From positions 1 to 64,000 of the forward strand of contig JAIPHS010000001.1 in assembly GCA_021735105.1 (NCBI GenBank): a stretch of DNA of 64,000 bases, in the 5' to 3' direction. The stretch is from Candidatus Omnitrophota bacterium. GTDB taxonomy: Bacteria; Omnitrophota; Gorgyraeia; Duberdicusellales; 4484-171. Made by a program: the position numbers and the translations under genes. Below the pieces are notes generated by a model, which ran no database searches, had not been told where the DNA came from, and saw nothing but the letters and a program-made list of their open reading frames with translations. Below, one piece after another: positions 1 through 8,333 of this stretch. Each line of letters starts with the position of its first letter. The first letter of the stretch is position 1.

Positions 1-1986
1 CTTTCTTTAAATCCTGATCTTGAAAAAATTTATAAATCTGATAGCAAAATAAAAAAATTAATTGATGTAGCTATGCAGCTTGAAGGTGTATCACGGCATG
101 CCTCTACTCATGCTGCTGGTGTAGTCATTTCAGATAAGCCGCTCTTAGAAAGGATTCCTTTAAGCAGAGGTTCTGAAGGTGAGGTTGTAACTGGCTATGA
201 TATGGATTCTTTGGAAAAAACTGGAATGCTTAAGATGGATTTTTTAGGGCTAAAAACTTTAACCGTAATAGATGAGACTATTAAGATTATAAAACGGACT
301 CAAGAAAAAAATATTGATATGGCAGATATACCAGTTTCTGACAAAAAAACTTTTTCACTCCTTAGTAAAGCTGAAACTATAGGGGTCTTTCAGCTTGAAT
401 CAAGGGGTATGAGAGAGATTTTAGAAAAAATGAAACCATCAAACTTTGAAGATATTGTAGCTGTATTAGCCCTTTATCGCCCTGGCCCTTTGGGAAGCGG
501 CATGGTTGATGATTTTATTGAGCGCAAACAGGGTACTAAGGAAGTTCATTATTTTCATCCGAAATTAGAATCAATTTTAAAAAAGACTTATGGAATAATT
601 GTTTACCAAGAACAAATTATGCAAATAGTTTCAGAGTTAGCTGGTTTTGATATGGCCAGAGCTGATACTTTAAGAAAGGCTATCGGAAAAAAAATACCAG
701 AGATAATTCAACAACAAAAACAATTATTTTTAGAAGGGTGCAAAAAAAACAATATTCATTCTAAAACTGCAAACCAAATATTTGATTTAATCGATTATTT
801 TTCCGGTTACGGCTTCAATAAGAGTCACAGCACCGCTTATGCTTTGATATCTTACCGGACAGCTTATCTAAAAGCTCATTTCGGAGTTGAATTTATGGCA
901 GCTCTTTTGACTAGCGAAAGAAATAATACAGATAAAGTGGTTGAATATATAAACGAAGCAAACAGAATGAAAATAAAAGTATTGCCTCCTGATATTAATA
1001 CAAGCTATGCCAATTTTACTGTAACCGATGATAATAATATTCGCTTTGGATTAATTGCTATAAAGAATGTAGGTGGCGCAGCTTTAGAAAGTATAATTTC
1101 GCAAAGAAAAGAAAAAAAATTTAAAGATATTTTTGATTTTTGTGATCGAGTTGATTCTCGAGCTGTAAATAAAAAAGTTATTGAGAGTTTAATTAAATCA
1201 GGAGCCATGGACTCACTAGGCCTAAAAAGGGCCCAGATGATGTTATTGTTAGATAAGCTTTTAACTAGGCAGGCCAGAAAAAAGAAGAATGCTTCCCAGC
1301 TTACTTTATTTTCAGAAGAGGAAGAACAAGAAAAGATACCTGAGGTATCGGAGTGGCCGCTGATGCAAATTCTAAGCTTTGAAAAAACTCTCCTGGGGGT
1401 TTATCTATCTGGACATCCTCTTTATTGTTATTCTGAAACAATAAAGTTTTTAAAAAGAGAAACAATCAGTTCATTAACTGATAATCTGCGAACTAGAGAA
1501 GTAATGGTTTGTGGAGTGATAGAAAAGGTAAAAATTGTTACAACTCGCAGAAGGAACGAACGTATGGCTATAATTAGGGTTGAAGATGAAACTGCCAGTG
1601 TTGAGGTTTTTGTTTTCCCCCGGCTTTTTACTCAAATTCAACTTTTTCTTGCTAAAAAAAAGATCATTATCTTAAGAGGAAATTTAGACATCAAAGATAG
1701 AGTCCCGAAAATTCTAGCATCGGATATATTTCCTATAGAACAATTGCAGCAAAAGATAAAAGAAGTAAATATTAAGGTAAATAGGAAAAATGTTCCTTTA
1801 GGTGAGTTGAAAGATATTGTAGTTAAGAACCAAGGGGATAAACCGGTTTTCTTTTCTTTCCAAGATGACCGGATAGGAAACACCAAGGTAAAGGTGGGAG
1901 ATAAGTTTTGTATTTCTTTAGACCCCAGTGCTTTAGGGAAAATAAGCGCTTTAGTGGGGGAAGTAAACTTATCCTTGACACTCTAA
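1..1986 (+). CDS. dnaE: DNA polymerase III alpha subunit, 3' part
   Basis: The reading frame is open from base 1, so the gene is cut by the window edge; 661 residues are visible of a protein usually near 1100-1160. This is the catalytic subunit of the replicative polymerase. The palm signature HASTHAAGVVI lies at codons 33-43 and the DFLGL motif at codons 80-84, whose Asp matches the third catalytic Asp of E. coli DnaE (D555). The other two catalytic Asp and the PHP domain lie upstream of the window. The fingers region, a helix-hairpin-helix region and LLGVYLSGHPL follow. An OB-fold domain is near in-window residues 500-590. The tail contains the -35 box proposed for the next gene. The identification is secure. 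Confidence 0.97.
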   Translation, partial: LSLNPDLEKIYKSDSKIKKLIDVAMQLEGVSRHASTHAAGVVISDKPLLERIPLSRGSEGEVVTGYDMDSLEKTGMLKMDFLGLKTLTVIDETIKIIKRTQEKNIDMADIPVSDKKTFSLLSKAETIGVFQLESRGMREILEKMKPSNFEDIVAVLALYRPGPLGSGMVDDFIERKQGTKEVHYFHPKLESILKKTYGIIVYQEQIMQIVSELAGFDMARADTLRKAIGKKIPEIIQQQKQLFLEGCKKNNIHSKTANQIFDLIDYFSGYGFNKSHSTAYALISYRTAYLKAHFGVEFMAALLTSERNNTDKVVEYINEANRMKIKVLPPDINTSYANFTVTDDNNIRFGLIAIKNVGGAALESIISQRKEKKFKDIFDFCDRVDSRAVNKKVIESLIKSGAMDSLGLKRAQMMLLLDKLLTRQARKKKNASQLTLFSEEEEQEKIPEVSEWPLMQILSFEKTLLGVYLSGHPLYCYSETIKFLKRETISSLTDNLRTREVMVCGVIEKVKIVTTRRRNERMAIIRVEDETASVEVFVFPRLFTQIQLFLAKKKIIILRGNLDIKDRVPKILASDIFPIEQLQQKIKEVNIKVNRKNVPLGELKDIVVKNQGDKPVFFSFQDDRIGNTKVKVGDKFCISLDPSALGKISALVGEVNLSLTL

Positions 1987-2003
1987 AATTGAACTGATAG
2001 ACT
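1975..2003 (+). promoter_or_regulatory. Putative sigma70-type promoter for the HU-like gene
   Basis: TTGACA at 1975-1980, a 17-base spacer, then TAGACT at 1998-2003, four of six bases matching the -10 consensus. The downstream ATG starts only six bases after the -10 box and has no Shine-Dalgarno sequence, so a transcript from here would be leaderless or nearly so. The -35 box is inside the end of dnaE. This is inference from spacing and consensus only. Confidence 0.5.
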
Positions 2004-2009
2004 AAACAT

Positions 2010-2282
2010 ATGAGAAAAAGAGATATCGTTTTAAAAATTAGCCAAGATACTGGTATTAAACAAGTTGTAGTTAAAGAGATAGTCCAGCGTACTTTTGACA
2101 CAATTCTGGGAACCTTAAAAGAGGGTAAAAGAATTGAACTTAGAAATTTTGGTGTTTTTCAAATTAAACGCAGAAAACGTCGAATTGGAAGAAATCCTAA
2201 AACTGGTGAAGTTGTTCCTGTGCCGGAAAGAAGAGTGGTCACTTTTAAACCTGGTTTGGAGATGAAAAAGTACATTCATTAG
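2010..2282 (+). CDS. HU/IHF-family DNA-binding protein
   Basis: A 90-residue nucleoid protein of the bacterial histone-like family, expected to act as a dimer that bends DNA in the minor groove. The first 45 residues form the helical dimerisation part. LRNFGVF at 44-50 and GRNPKTGE at 60-67 match the start and tip of the DNA-binding beta arms, including the intercalating proline (P63). The family cannot be resolved into HU or IHF subunits from sequence alone, although the arm resembles IHF. It lies 23 bases after dnaE and 69 before hisS. No Shine-Dalgarno sequence precedes the ATG, but a promoter-like pair of boxes does. Confidence 0.9.
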   Translation: MRKRDIVLKISQDTGIKQVVVKEIVQRTFDTILGTLKEGKRIELRNFGVFQIKRRKRRIGRNPKTGEVVPVPERRVVTFKPGLEMKKYIH

Positions 2283-2351
2283 ATTTTTGCCTACATTGGT
2301 AATGAAAATTCCCGCCATTAGATTTCATTTTAAAAAAAAGACGGAGAAGGA

Positions 2352-3608
2352 ATGAAAAAGAAGTATTCTAATGTGAGAGGAACAATTGATTTTTCTCCTC
2401 AGCAAAACTTTATTTATGAATCCTTACGTAATGAGTCAATAAAACTTTTTGGCTGTTATAACTATCAACAGTTAATTCTTCCTCTGCTGGAAGAAAAAAG
2501 CTTGTTTATAAAAGGGGTGGGTCAAACTACTGATATTGTTCAAAGCCAGATGATGAAGATTGAAGGTAAGGATATCGTTTTGCGCCCTGAAGGGACAGCC
2601 CAAATTGTAAGATACTATTTGCAGAATCGATTGGATAAAAAAAATAGTTTTTGTAAATTTTTTTATATTGGCCCTATGTTTAGAGGAGAACGGCCTCAAA
2701 AAGGGCGCCTGCGCCAGTTTAATCATGTTGGAGCAGAAATTATAGGTTCTAATAGCTTTTATTTGGATGCAGAAGTAATATTGCTTGCTCTTAAGATAGT
2801 GGATTCAGTAGGCTTAACTAAAAAAGAATTACAAATAAATAGTTTGGGTTGTGAAGATGACAAGAAAAAACTGGCAAAGTATATCAAAGAAAGGCTTAAA
2901 AAACGAAAAAGCCGGTTGTGCACAAATTGTCAAAAAAGAATTGAGAAAAATCCTTTAAGAGTTATTGATTGTAAACGGCCGGAATGTAGAAAAATTGTTA
3001 AATCTTTAAAATTAAATAAAAATCATCTTTGCCCTGATTGTCTAAATCATTTTAATAATTTACTTTCTATTTTAGATAATTTACAAATTGACTATAAATA
3101 TAATCCCTATTTGGTAAGAGGGCTTGATTATTACACCAATACTGTTTTTGAAATTACTTCAAGTCAACTAGGCTCTCAAGATGCTTTAGGCGCAGGAGGC
3201 CGTTATAATAATTTATTTAATCAACTAGGAGGCTTAGATATTCCGGCTGTAGGTTTTGCTCTAGGCGTTGAAAGAGTTATCTTGGCTTTGGATAAAATAG
3301 AGGTTAAGCCTTCCCCCTTAGTTTTTGTGGCTCGGGCTGGTAGTGGCCTAGAAGAAAAAGCATTTTCAGTATTGACTAATCTTAGAAATAGTAATATAGT
3401 TTCTGCTTGTGATTTCCGTAAAAAATCATTAAAAGCTCAGTTGCGTTACGGGCAAAAAATCGGTTCAAATTTTGTTATTATTTTAGGAGAAGAAGAATTA
3501 AAGGAAAAAAAAGTAATTTTAAAAGATATGGAAAGATCACAACAAGAAACGGTGGAATTAGGCCAGTTAATAACTATTCTAAAGGAAAAAATAAAAAAAT
3601 ATGCTTAG
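2352..3608 (+). CDS. hisS: Histidyl-tRNA synthetase
   Basis: A class II synthetase that charges tRNA-His, 418 residues, normal for bacteria. Motif 2 is at residues 104-123 (FYIGPMFRGERP, then an arginine-rich loop). The histidine-specific loop LVRGLDYYT is at about 254-262. Motif 3 (GFALGVERVILAL) is near 301-313. An anticodon-binding domain fills the last 90 residues. The insertion domain carries Cys pairs near 190/193, 207/212 and 227/230, a pattern also seen in other bacterial HisRS. The start is set by GGAGAAGG just upstream of the ATG. It overlaps aspS by 8 bases, so the two are probably translationally coupled; hisS-aspS adjacency is common in bacteria. Confidence 0.97.
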   Translation: MKKKYSNVRGTIDFSPQQNFIYESLRNESIKLFGCYNYQQLILPLLEEKSLFIKGVGQTTDIVQSQMMKIEGKDIVLRPEGTAQIVRYYLQNRLDKKNSFCKFFYIGPMFRGERPQKGRLRQFNHVGAEIIGSNSFYLDAEVILLALKIVDSVGLTKKELQINSLGCEDDKKKLAKYIKERLKKRKSRLCTNCQKRIEKNPLRVIDCKRPECRKIVKSLKLNKNHLCPDCLNHFNNLLSILDNLQIDYKYNPYLVRGLDYYTNTVFEITSSQLGSQDALGAGGRYNNLFNQLGGLDIPAVGFALGVERVILALDKIEVKPSPLVFVARAGSGLEEKAFSVLTNLRNSNIVSACDFRKKSLKAQLRYGQKIGSNFVIILGEEELKEKKVILKDMERSQQETVELGQLITILKEKIKKYA

Positions 3609-4995
3609 AACCCATAGTTGCGGGCAGTTAAATGAAAATAATTTAGAAGAAAAAGTGACCTTGGTTGGTTGGGTTTCTTCACGGCGAGACCATGGGAAGA
3701 TTATATTTGTTGACCTAAGGGACAGATATGGGATAACTCAGTTGATATTTCTTCCCAAACCGGAGGAAGTTAATAAAAAGGCAAAAGAAATAAGGTCAGA
3801 AGATGTAATAAAGGTAAAAGGGGTAGTCAATAAAAGGCCTACTAAGACAGAAAATCCAAATATTTCTACTGGTCTTGTTGAAGTTTGTGTAGAAGATATG
3901 GAATTTTTAAGTCATTGTCAAGATTTACCTTTTGAATTAGATCAAGATAAAGAAATAAGCCAAGAACTTAAGTTATACCATAGGTATCTTTATTTAAGAA
4001 AGCCGGAGATGACTAAGAAATTTGTTTTGCGCCATAAGCTCAATCAAGGTTTAAGAGAATTTCTTAATAAAAAAGAGTTTTTAGAAATAGAAACTCCAAT
4101 GTTAACTAAATCTACTCCGGAAGGGGCGAGAGACTTTTTAGTTCCATCGCGCCTGCAGCCGAAAAAGTTTTATGCTCTTCCTCAATCGCCTCAGCTTTTT
4201 AAACAAATTCTCATGGTTTCCGGTCTAGATAAATATTATCAGATAGCGCGTTGTTTTCGCGATGAAGATTTACGCAAAGATAGGCAGCCGGAGTTTACTC
4301 AGCTTGACATAGAAGCATCCTTTTTGGAAGAAGATGATATTTTAAAATTAACTGAAATGATGTTAGCAGATCTATTTTTAAATGTTTTAGGCATAAAACT
4401 TAAAGTCCCTTTTCTAAAGATTTCTTATCAAGAAGCGATGGAAAAATATAAATCTGATAAACCCGATATAAAGGAAAAGGCAACATCTCCTGATTATAGA
4501 TTCTTATGGGTAACTGATTTTCCTCTTTTTGAATATAACCAGCAAGACAAATGTTGGCAATCTATGCACCATCCTTTTACTGCTCCTAACACTGAAGATA
4601 TTGATAAACTAGACGATAAAGATTTAGCTCAAGTAAGGTCACGTTCTTATGATCTTGTTTTAAATGGACAAGAGATTGGGAGTGGTTCGGTAAGGATACA
4701 TTCAGCGGAAACTCAGAAAAAGGTTTTTCAAATATTAGGAATATCTGAAAAAGAAGCGGATGAAAAGTTTGGATTTTTATTGAGATCTTTTAAGTTTGGA
4801 GTCCCCCCTCATGCTGGTATTGCCTTTGGCTTAGATAGATTATATGCTATAATAACCAGATCTGACAGCATAAGAGATATAATTGCTTTTCCAAAAACAC
4901 AAAGAGGAGTTTCTCCTTTAACTGGAGCACCTTCATCTGTGTTGGAAAACCAACTTAATGAATTAGGAATAAAAACAATAGAAAGGAAAGATTAG
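3601..4995 (+). CDS. aspS: Aspartyl-tRNA synthetase lacking the GAD domain
   Basis: A class IIb synthetase that charges tRNA-Asp. It has the N-terminal OB-fold anticodon domain (residues 1-105, VSSRRDHG at 25-32) and class II motif 2 around FRDEDLRKDRQPEFTQ (219-234). Motif 3 (GIAFGLDRLYAII) is near the C-terminus. It is 464 residues, against about 590 for typical bacterial AspRS. The missing part is precise: SDKPDI at 285-290 is followed within ten residues by RFLWVTDFP, where family members carry a GAD insertion of roughly 120 residues. His31 together with Lys82 gives mixed signals on whether the enzyme also charges tRNA-Asn. The frame is intact, so this is a domain loss and not a broken gene. 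Confidence 0.95.
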   Translation: MLRTHSCGQLNENNLEEKVTLVGWVSSRRDHGKIIFVDLRDRYGITQLIFLPKPEEVNKKAKEIRSEDVIKVKGVVNKRPTKTENPNISTGLVEVCVEDMEFLSHCQDLPFELDQDKEISQELKLYHRYLYLRKPEMTKKFVLRHKLNQGLREFLNKKEFLEIETPMLTKSTPEGARDFLVPSRLQPKKFYALPQSPQLFKQILMVSGLDKYYQIARCFRDEDLRKDRQPEFTQLDIEASFLEEDDILKLTEMMLADLFLNVLGIKLKVPFLKISYQEAMEKYKSDKPDIKEKATSPDYRFLWVTDFPLFEYNQQDKCWQSMHHPFTAPNTEDIDKLDDKDLAQVRSRSYDLVLNGQEIGSGSVRIHSAETQKKVFQILGISEKEADEKFGFLLRSFKFGVPPHAGIAFGLDRLYAIITRSDSIRDIIAFPKTQRGVSPLTGAPSSVLENQLNELGIKTIERKD

Positions 4996-5025
4996 AGAAA
5001 AGTAGCTTTAAAAGGGAGGCTGAAA

Positions 5026-5529
5026 ATGAAAAAAATATTATTCTTATTACTGATTATATTTTTATCAGGATGTATGGGGGTTAGGACTTATACAGTTGAA
5101 AAACCGCGTACAGATACAGACATCAAAGGCAACCAAGGATATTTAACCGGAGAACCTGTTGCAACAACAAAAGAAAGCAGGTTAAGTTCGACTCGGAAGG
5201 TATCGGTGTTAGAATTTGAGTTTGGGCCTAAGTCAAAAGAAGTTATAGTTGATAGTAAGGAGTCAGAAGATGGACTGCAAAAAGAAGTTGATCAGAAAGA
5301 AGAGTCTATAGTTCCTCAGATAAAAACTAAAGAATATGATATGGCATCTTCTCAATATGAGTATGAAGATTATACTATTGTAGAAAATGATACTTTACAA
5401 AAAATCTCGCGTAAATTTTACGGTACAACAAAAAAATGGGAGCTTATTTATCAAGAAAACAAAGATACTTTAAAAAGCCCAGATAAAATATATCCAGGCA
5501 AAACGATTAAAATACCTATTCTAAAATAA
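5026..5529 (+). CDS. LysM-domain lipoprotein
   Basis: A 167-residue predicted lipoprotein. Residues 1-16 form a signal peptide with lipobox LSGC, so Cys16 would be lipidated; the +2 residue is Met, which does not indicate inner-membrane retention. A charged, low-complexity linker follows (about 20-113). A C-terminal LysM repeat begins near DYTIVENDTLQKIS and ends PGKTIKIP (about 116-164). LysM binds N-acetylglucosamine-containing glycans, so this is probably a peptidoglycan-binding envelope protein. It has a clear GGGAGG Shine-Dalgarno. It sits 30 bases after aspS and 11 before phoH and has no catalytic domain. The exact role is unknown. Confidence 0.85.
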   Translation: MKKILFLLLIIFLSGCMGVRTYTVEKPRTDTDIKGNQGYLTGEPVATTKESRLSSTRKVSVLEFEFGPKSKEVIVDSKESEDGLQKEVDQKEESIVPQIKTKEYDMASSQYEYEDYTIVENDTLQKISRKFYGTTKKWELIYQENKDTLKSPDKIYPGKTIKIPILK

Positions 5530-5540
5530 GACCTTTTTGT

Positions 5541-6500
5541 ATGCGTAAAATAATTCCCATAGATGATTCATCTAAGCTTAAGTATATTTTTGGCTCCCAG
5601 GATAAGAATTTAAAGATATTAGAAAAAGAGTTAGATGTTTCTGTTTATTTAATTTCTCAAGGGATAGCTATCGAAGGGAAAAAATCTAATCTGGAAAGGG
5701 CTTTAACCCAGCTTAATAAAATCATTAAATTAACTCGGGAAGGATTCATTTTTTCCCAAGAAGAGTTGGTTGATTTTATCCATTCAGAAGAGCCTGTCAC
5801 TTTTTTTAAAACACCAAATAAAACCAAAGATGGAATAAAAGTATTCTCTGGAAGTAAAGAAAAAGTTTTTCCTAAGACAAAAGGCCAAGCTAATTATATT
5901 GCATCAATTAACCAAAGCGATATTGTCATCGGGACTGGCCCTGCCGGAACTGGTAAGACTTATTTGGCTATGGCGATGGCTGTAAATTATTTATTGGAAA
6001 AAAAAGTACGGAGAATTATTCTTACTCGTCCTGCCATTGAAGCCGGTGAATCTTTGGGGTATTTACCCGGAAGTATGCAGGAGAAGCTTAATCCTTATCT
6101 GCGTCCTTTATATGATGCTTTATATGATATGATGGATGTTGAAGCCATAGAAGAGTATCTTGAAGCAGGAATAATAGAAATAGCTCCTTTGGCTTATATG
6201 AGGGGCAGAAGCCTTAATAATGCTTTTGTGATTTTAGATGAAGCACAAAATTGTACTTCAGAACAACTAAGAATGTTTTTAACTCGATTAGGGTTTGACT
6301 CAAAAACAGTAATTACCGGTGATATTACTCAAAGTGATTTACCGGGAGGAAAACCCACTGGTTTATTAGAGGCTAAGAGTATACTAAAAAAAATTAAAGG
6401 CATAGAGTTTATTGAGTTAAAAGGAAAAGACGTAGTAAGGCATCCTTTAATTCAAAAAATAATTCAAGCTTATGAAACTTTTTATCAGAGCAAGCTTTAA
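5541..6500 (+). CDS. phoH: PhoH-family ATPase
   Basis: A 319-residue cytosolic ATPase of the PhoH/PhoL family, related to superfamily 1 helicase cores and linked in other bacteria to RNA metabolism together with YbeY. The N-terminal 65 residues look like the small KH-like domain of this family. Walker A GPAGTGKT is at 133-140. Walker B FVILDEAQN is near 229-237, and TGDITQSDLP lies in the sensor region. The length is typical. It is followed after three bases by the PgpH-type gene and then ybeY, the conserved bacterial order phoH-yqfF-ybeY. No strong Shine-Dalgarno is visible, and translation may be coupled to the lipoprotein gene 11 bases upstream. Confidence 0.95.
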   Translation: MRKIIPIDDSSKLKYIFGSQDKNLKILEKELDVSVYLISQGIAIEGKKSNLERALTQLNKIIKLTREGFIFSQEELVDFIHSEEPVTFFKTPNKTKDGIKVFSGSKEKVFPKTKGQANYIASINQSDIVIGTGPAGTGKTYLAMAMAVNYLLEKKVRRIILTRPAIEAGESLGYLPGSMQEKLNPYLRPLYDALYDMMDVEAIEEYLEAGIIEIAPLAYMRGRSLNNAFVILDEAQNCTSEQLRMFLTRLGFDSKTVITGDITQSDLPGGKPTGLLEAKSILKKIKGIEFIELKGKDVVRHPLIQKIIQAYETFYQSKL

Positions 6501-6503
6501 AAA

Positions 6504-7862
6504 ATGGATATTTCATTGGGTAAAAATAAAATAAAATTAAAGAATGCAATAATCGGCTCTAGTTTCTTTTTGATTGCAGTTTTTACTTTTTTTCTTTATT
6601 CAATTAGTCTTTCTTTGCTTGCTTTGATTGCAGCTTTATTTATCTATTTACAATTTTTTCGCCGGCCGGACAATTTACCATCTCTTCTAGATTTATCTAT
6701 TCTTGCTATAATTGCTATTTTTATACCGGTACTTACTACAATAATATTTAAAATACCTGCTTATGGCATAGCGGCTATAGGTTTTGCTATTTTGATTACT
6801 CTATTATTTGAGAATTTGGAACTATCATTTGTTTTTTCTCTTTTTATTGCCGTTTTAGCTGGTGAGGTTTCCGATAGAAGCTTTAGCGTAGCTTTAAGTT
6901 TATTCATAGCTTCAATCATAGCTTCATTATTTAGTTTTCGGATTAGGCGCCGTTTCCAGGTAATTCAAGCGGGATTTTTAGCTGGAGTTGTACAATTTAT
7001 TATGGCTTATATTTTAGAGGGCAAAAATGGGTTTTTAATGTTTTCTACATTAGACTTAGGTTTGCTTAAGATATGTTTAATTAATGGCATTCTATCTTCA
7101 ATTATTGTCTTAGGAATACTTCCAATTTTTGAATTTATATTTAAAGTCCTTACCAACATTTCTTTGCTTGAGCTTTCTGATTTTAATCACCCTTTGATAA
7201 GACGTTTAATACTTGAAGCTCCCGGGACTTACCAACATTCTTTAGTTATGGCTAATCTTAGCGAGGCGGCGGCAGAAGCTATTGGAGCTAATTCACTTCT
7301 GGCTAGAGTAGGGGCTTATTATCATGATATTGGAAAACTGATTAAGCCTCAGTATTTTGTTGAGAATTTGGTAAACTATAAAGATATGCATAAAAAGTTA
7401 AAACCTTCAATGAGTAAGCTAATTATTTTCAACCATGTTAAAGAAGGGGTTGAGTTAGCAAAGAAATACCATATTAATCCGCAAATAATTAACTTTATTC
7501 GTCAGCATCATGGTAAAACTTTAGTTTATTATTTTTATCATCGGGCAAAAGAAGTTGATCCAAGCAATAAACACGAAGAAGAGTATAAATATCCAGGCCC
7601 CAAGCCTCAATCTAAAGAGATTGCTATTGTTGCTTTAGCTGATTCAGTTGAGGCTATCTCACGTACTGTTTCTGAACCGAATCCGGCCCGAATAGAAGAG
7701 ATGATCAGAGAGATTGTAAGAAAGCGGTTTATGGAAGGCGAATTAGATGAAAGTAATCTTACCTTGAAAGATTTAGAAAAAATTACTCAAAGTTTTATTC
7801 GCATATTAAATGCAACATTTCATACACGAATTAACTATCCCAAAGACAAGAAAAATGTTTAA
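6504..7862 (+). CDS. pgpH: PgpH/YqfF-type membrane HD-domain phosphodiesterase, short form
   Basis: A 452-residue membrane protein. Residues 15-215 hold several hydrophobic segments (about seven). The cytosolic part from about 228 is an HD phosphohydrolase domain with H245 in GTYQHS, the HD pair at 274-275 (YYHDIGK), and further histidines in FNHVKEG and RQHHGK. Family members such as Listeria PgpH degrade the second messenger c-di-AMP. Those proteins are about 700 residues and carry a large extracellular 7TMR-HDED domain before the helices; here that domain is absent. The context (phoH before, ybeY after) supports orthology. c-di-AMP as substrate is inference, since no cyclase gene is in the window. 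Confidence 0.88.
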   Translation: MDISLGKNKIKLKNAIIGSSFFLIAVFTFFLYSISLSLLALIAALFIYLQFFRRPDNLPSLLDLSILAIIAIFIPVLTTIIFKIPAYGIAAIGFAILITLLFENLELSFVFSLFIAVLAGEVSDRSFSVALSLFIASIIASLFSFRIRRRFQVIQAGFLAGVVQFIMAYILEGKNGFLMFSTLDLGLLKICLINGILSSIIVLGILPIFEFIFKVLTNISLLELSDFNHPLIRRLILEAPGTYQHSLVMANLSEAAAEAIGANSLLARVGAYYHDIGKLIKPQYFVENLVNYKDMHKKLKPSMSKLIIFNHVKEGVELAKKYHINPQIINFIRQHHGKTLVYYFYHRAKEVDPSNKHEEEYKYPGPKPQSKEIAIVALADSVEAISRTVSEPNPARIEEMIREIVRKRFMEGELDESNLTLKDLEKITQSFIRILNATFHTRINYPKDKKNV

Positions 7863-7869
7863 ACAAAGA

Positions 7870-7895
7870 TAGGGGCACATTGCAATGCGCCCCTA
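7870..7895. repeat. 26-bp REP-like palindrome
   Basis: An almost perfect palindrome with GC-rich arms of the form TAGGGGC...GCCCCTA around a TTGCAA centre, with one mismatched pair (7877/7888). It fills the 43-base gap between the PgpH-type gene and ybeY. It could fold into a strong hairpin in the transcript, but no U-run follows, so it is not a standard terminator. It looks like a dispersed REP-type repeat. It contains an in-frame ATG at 7885 that would mimic an upstream ybeY start. Confidence 0.75.
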
Positions 7896-7905
7896 CCTTC
7901 TCTGC

Positions 7906-8331
7906 ATGGAAATATCCAATCGACAAAAGATTAAAAAAATAGATATGCAAAGAATAAGAAAATATTTAAACCAAATATTTTCTTACTTAATGATGGAGGA
8001 GAAAAAGGCCTCTTTTGTTTTTTGCGACAATCAGTTTATAGCTGAGTTAAATTATAACTATTTTAGAAAAAATACCGCCACTGATGTTATTTCTTTTTCT
8101 TTAGCTGACGATATGGAACCAAACTATTTAGGAGAGGTGGTTATTTCTGTGGAGGAAGCGGTTCTTACTGCAAAAGGATTGAAACTTAATTGGCAAAAAG
8201 AACTATTGCTTTATGCTATTCATGGTATATTACATCTTATTGGTTTTAAAGATAAAACATCCAAACAGAGGAAAGAAATGGAGCAAAAACAACAAGAAAT
8301 TTTTTCTAAGTTTAAAAAAATAAAACTATAA
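7906..8331 (+). CDS. ybeY: Endoribonuclease YbeY / rRNA maturation factor
   Basis: A 141-residue UPF0054-family metalloenzyme involved in 16S rRNA 3'-end maturation and ribosome quality control in other bacteria. TATDVISF and LGEVVIS are family hallmarks. The zinc site is HGILHLIGFKD; the usual third His ligand is replaced by Asp, a variant I recall from Bacteroidetes enzymes. I prefer the ATG at 7906 to an in-frame ATG at 7885, because the latter lies in a palindromic repeat and adds seven unconserved residues. It is preceded by phoH and the PgpH-type gene and followed two bases later by recO, the usual neighbourhood. Confidence 0.92.
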   Translation: MEISNRQKIKKIDMQRIRKYLNQIFSYLMMEEKKASFVFCDNQFIAELNYNYFRKNTATDVISFSLADDMEPNYLGEVVISVEEAVLTAKGLKLNWQKELLLYAIHGILHLIGFKDKTSKQRKEMEQKQQEIFSKFKKIKL

Positions 8332-8333
8332 CC

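Noticed and set aside
1005..1208. Antisense open frames such as this one within dnaE and similar ones across the window
   Set aside because: They lie opposite clear genes, have no ribosome sites or recognisable domains, and their composition follows from the coding strand.
3601..4995. aspS as a pseudogene because of its short length
   Set aside because: The frame is open, all class II motifs are present, and the missing segment corresponds to exactly one domain.
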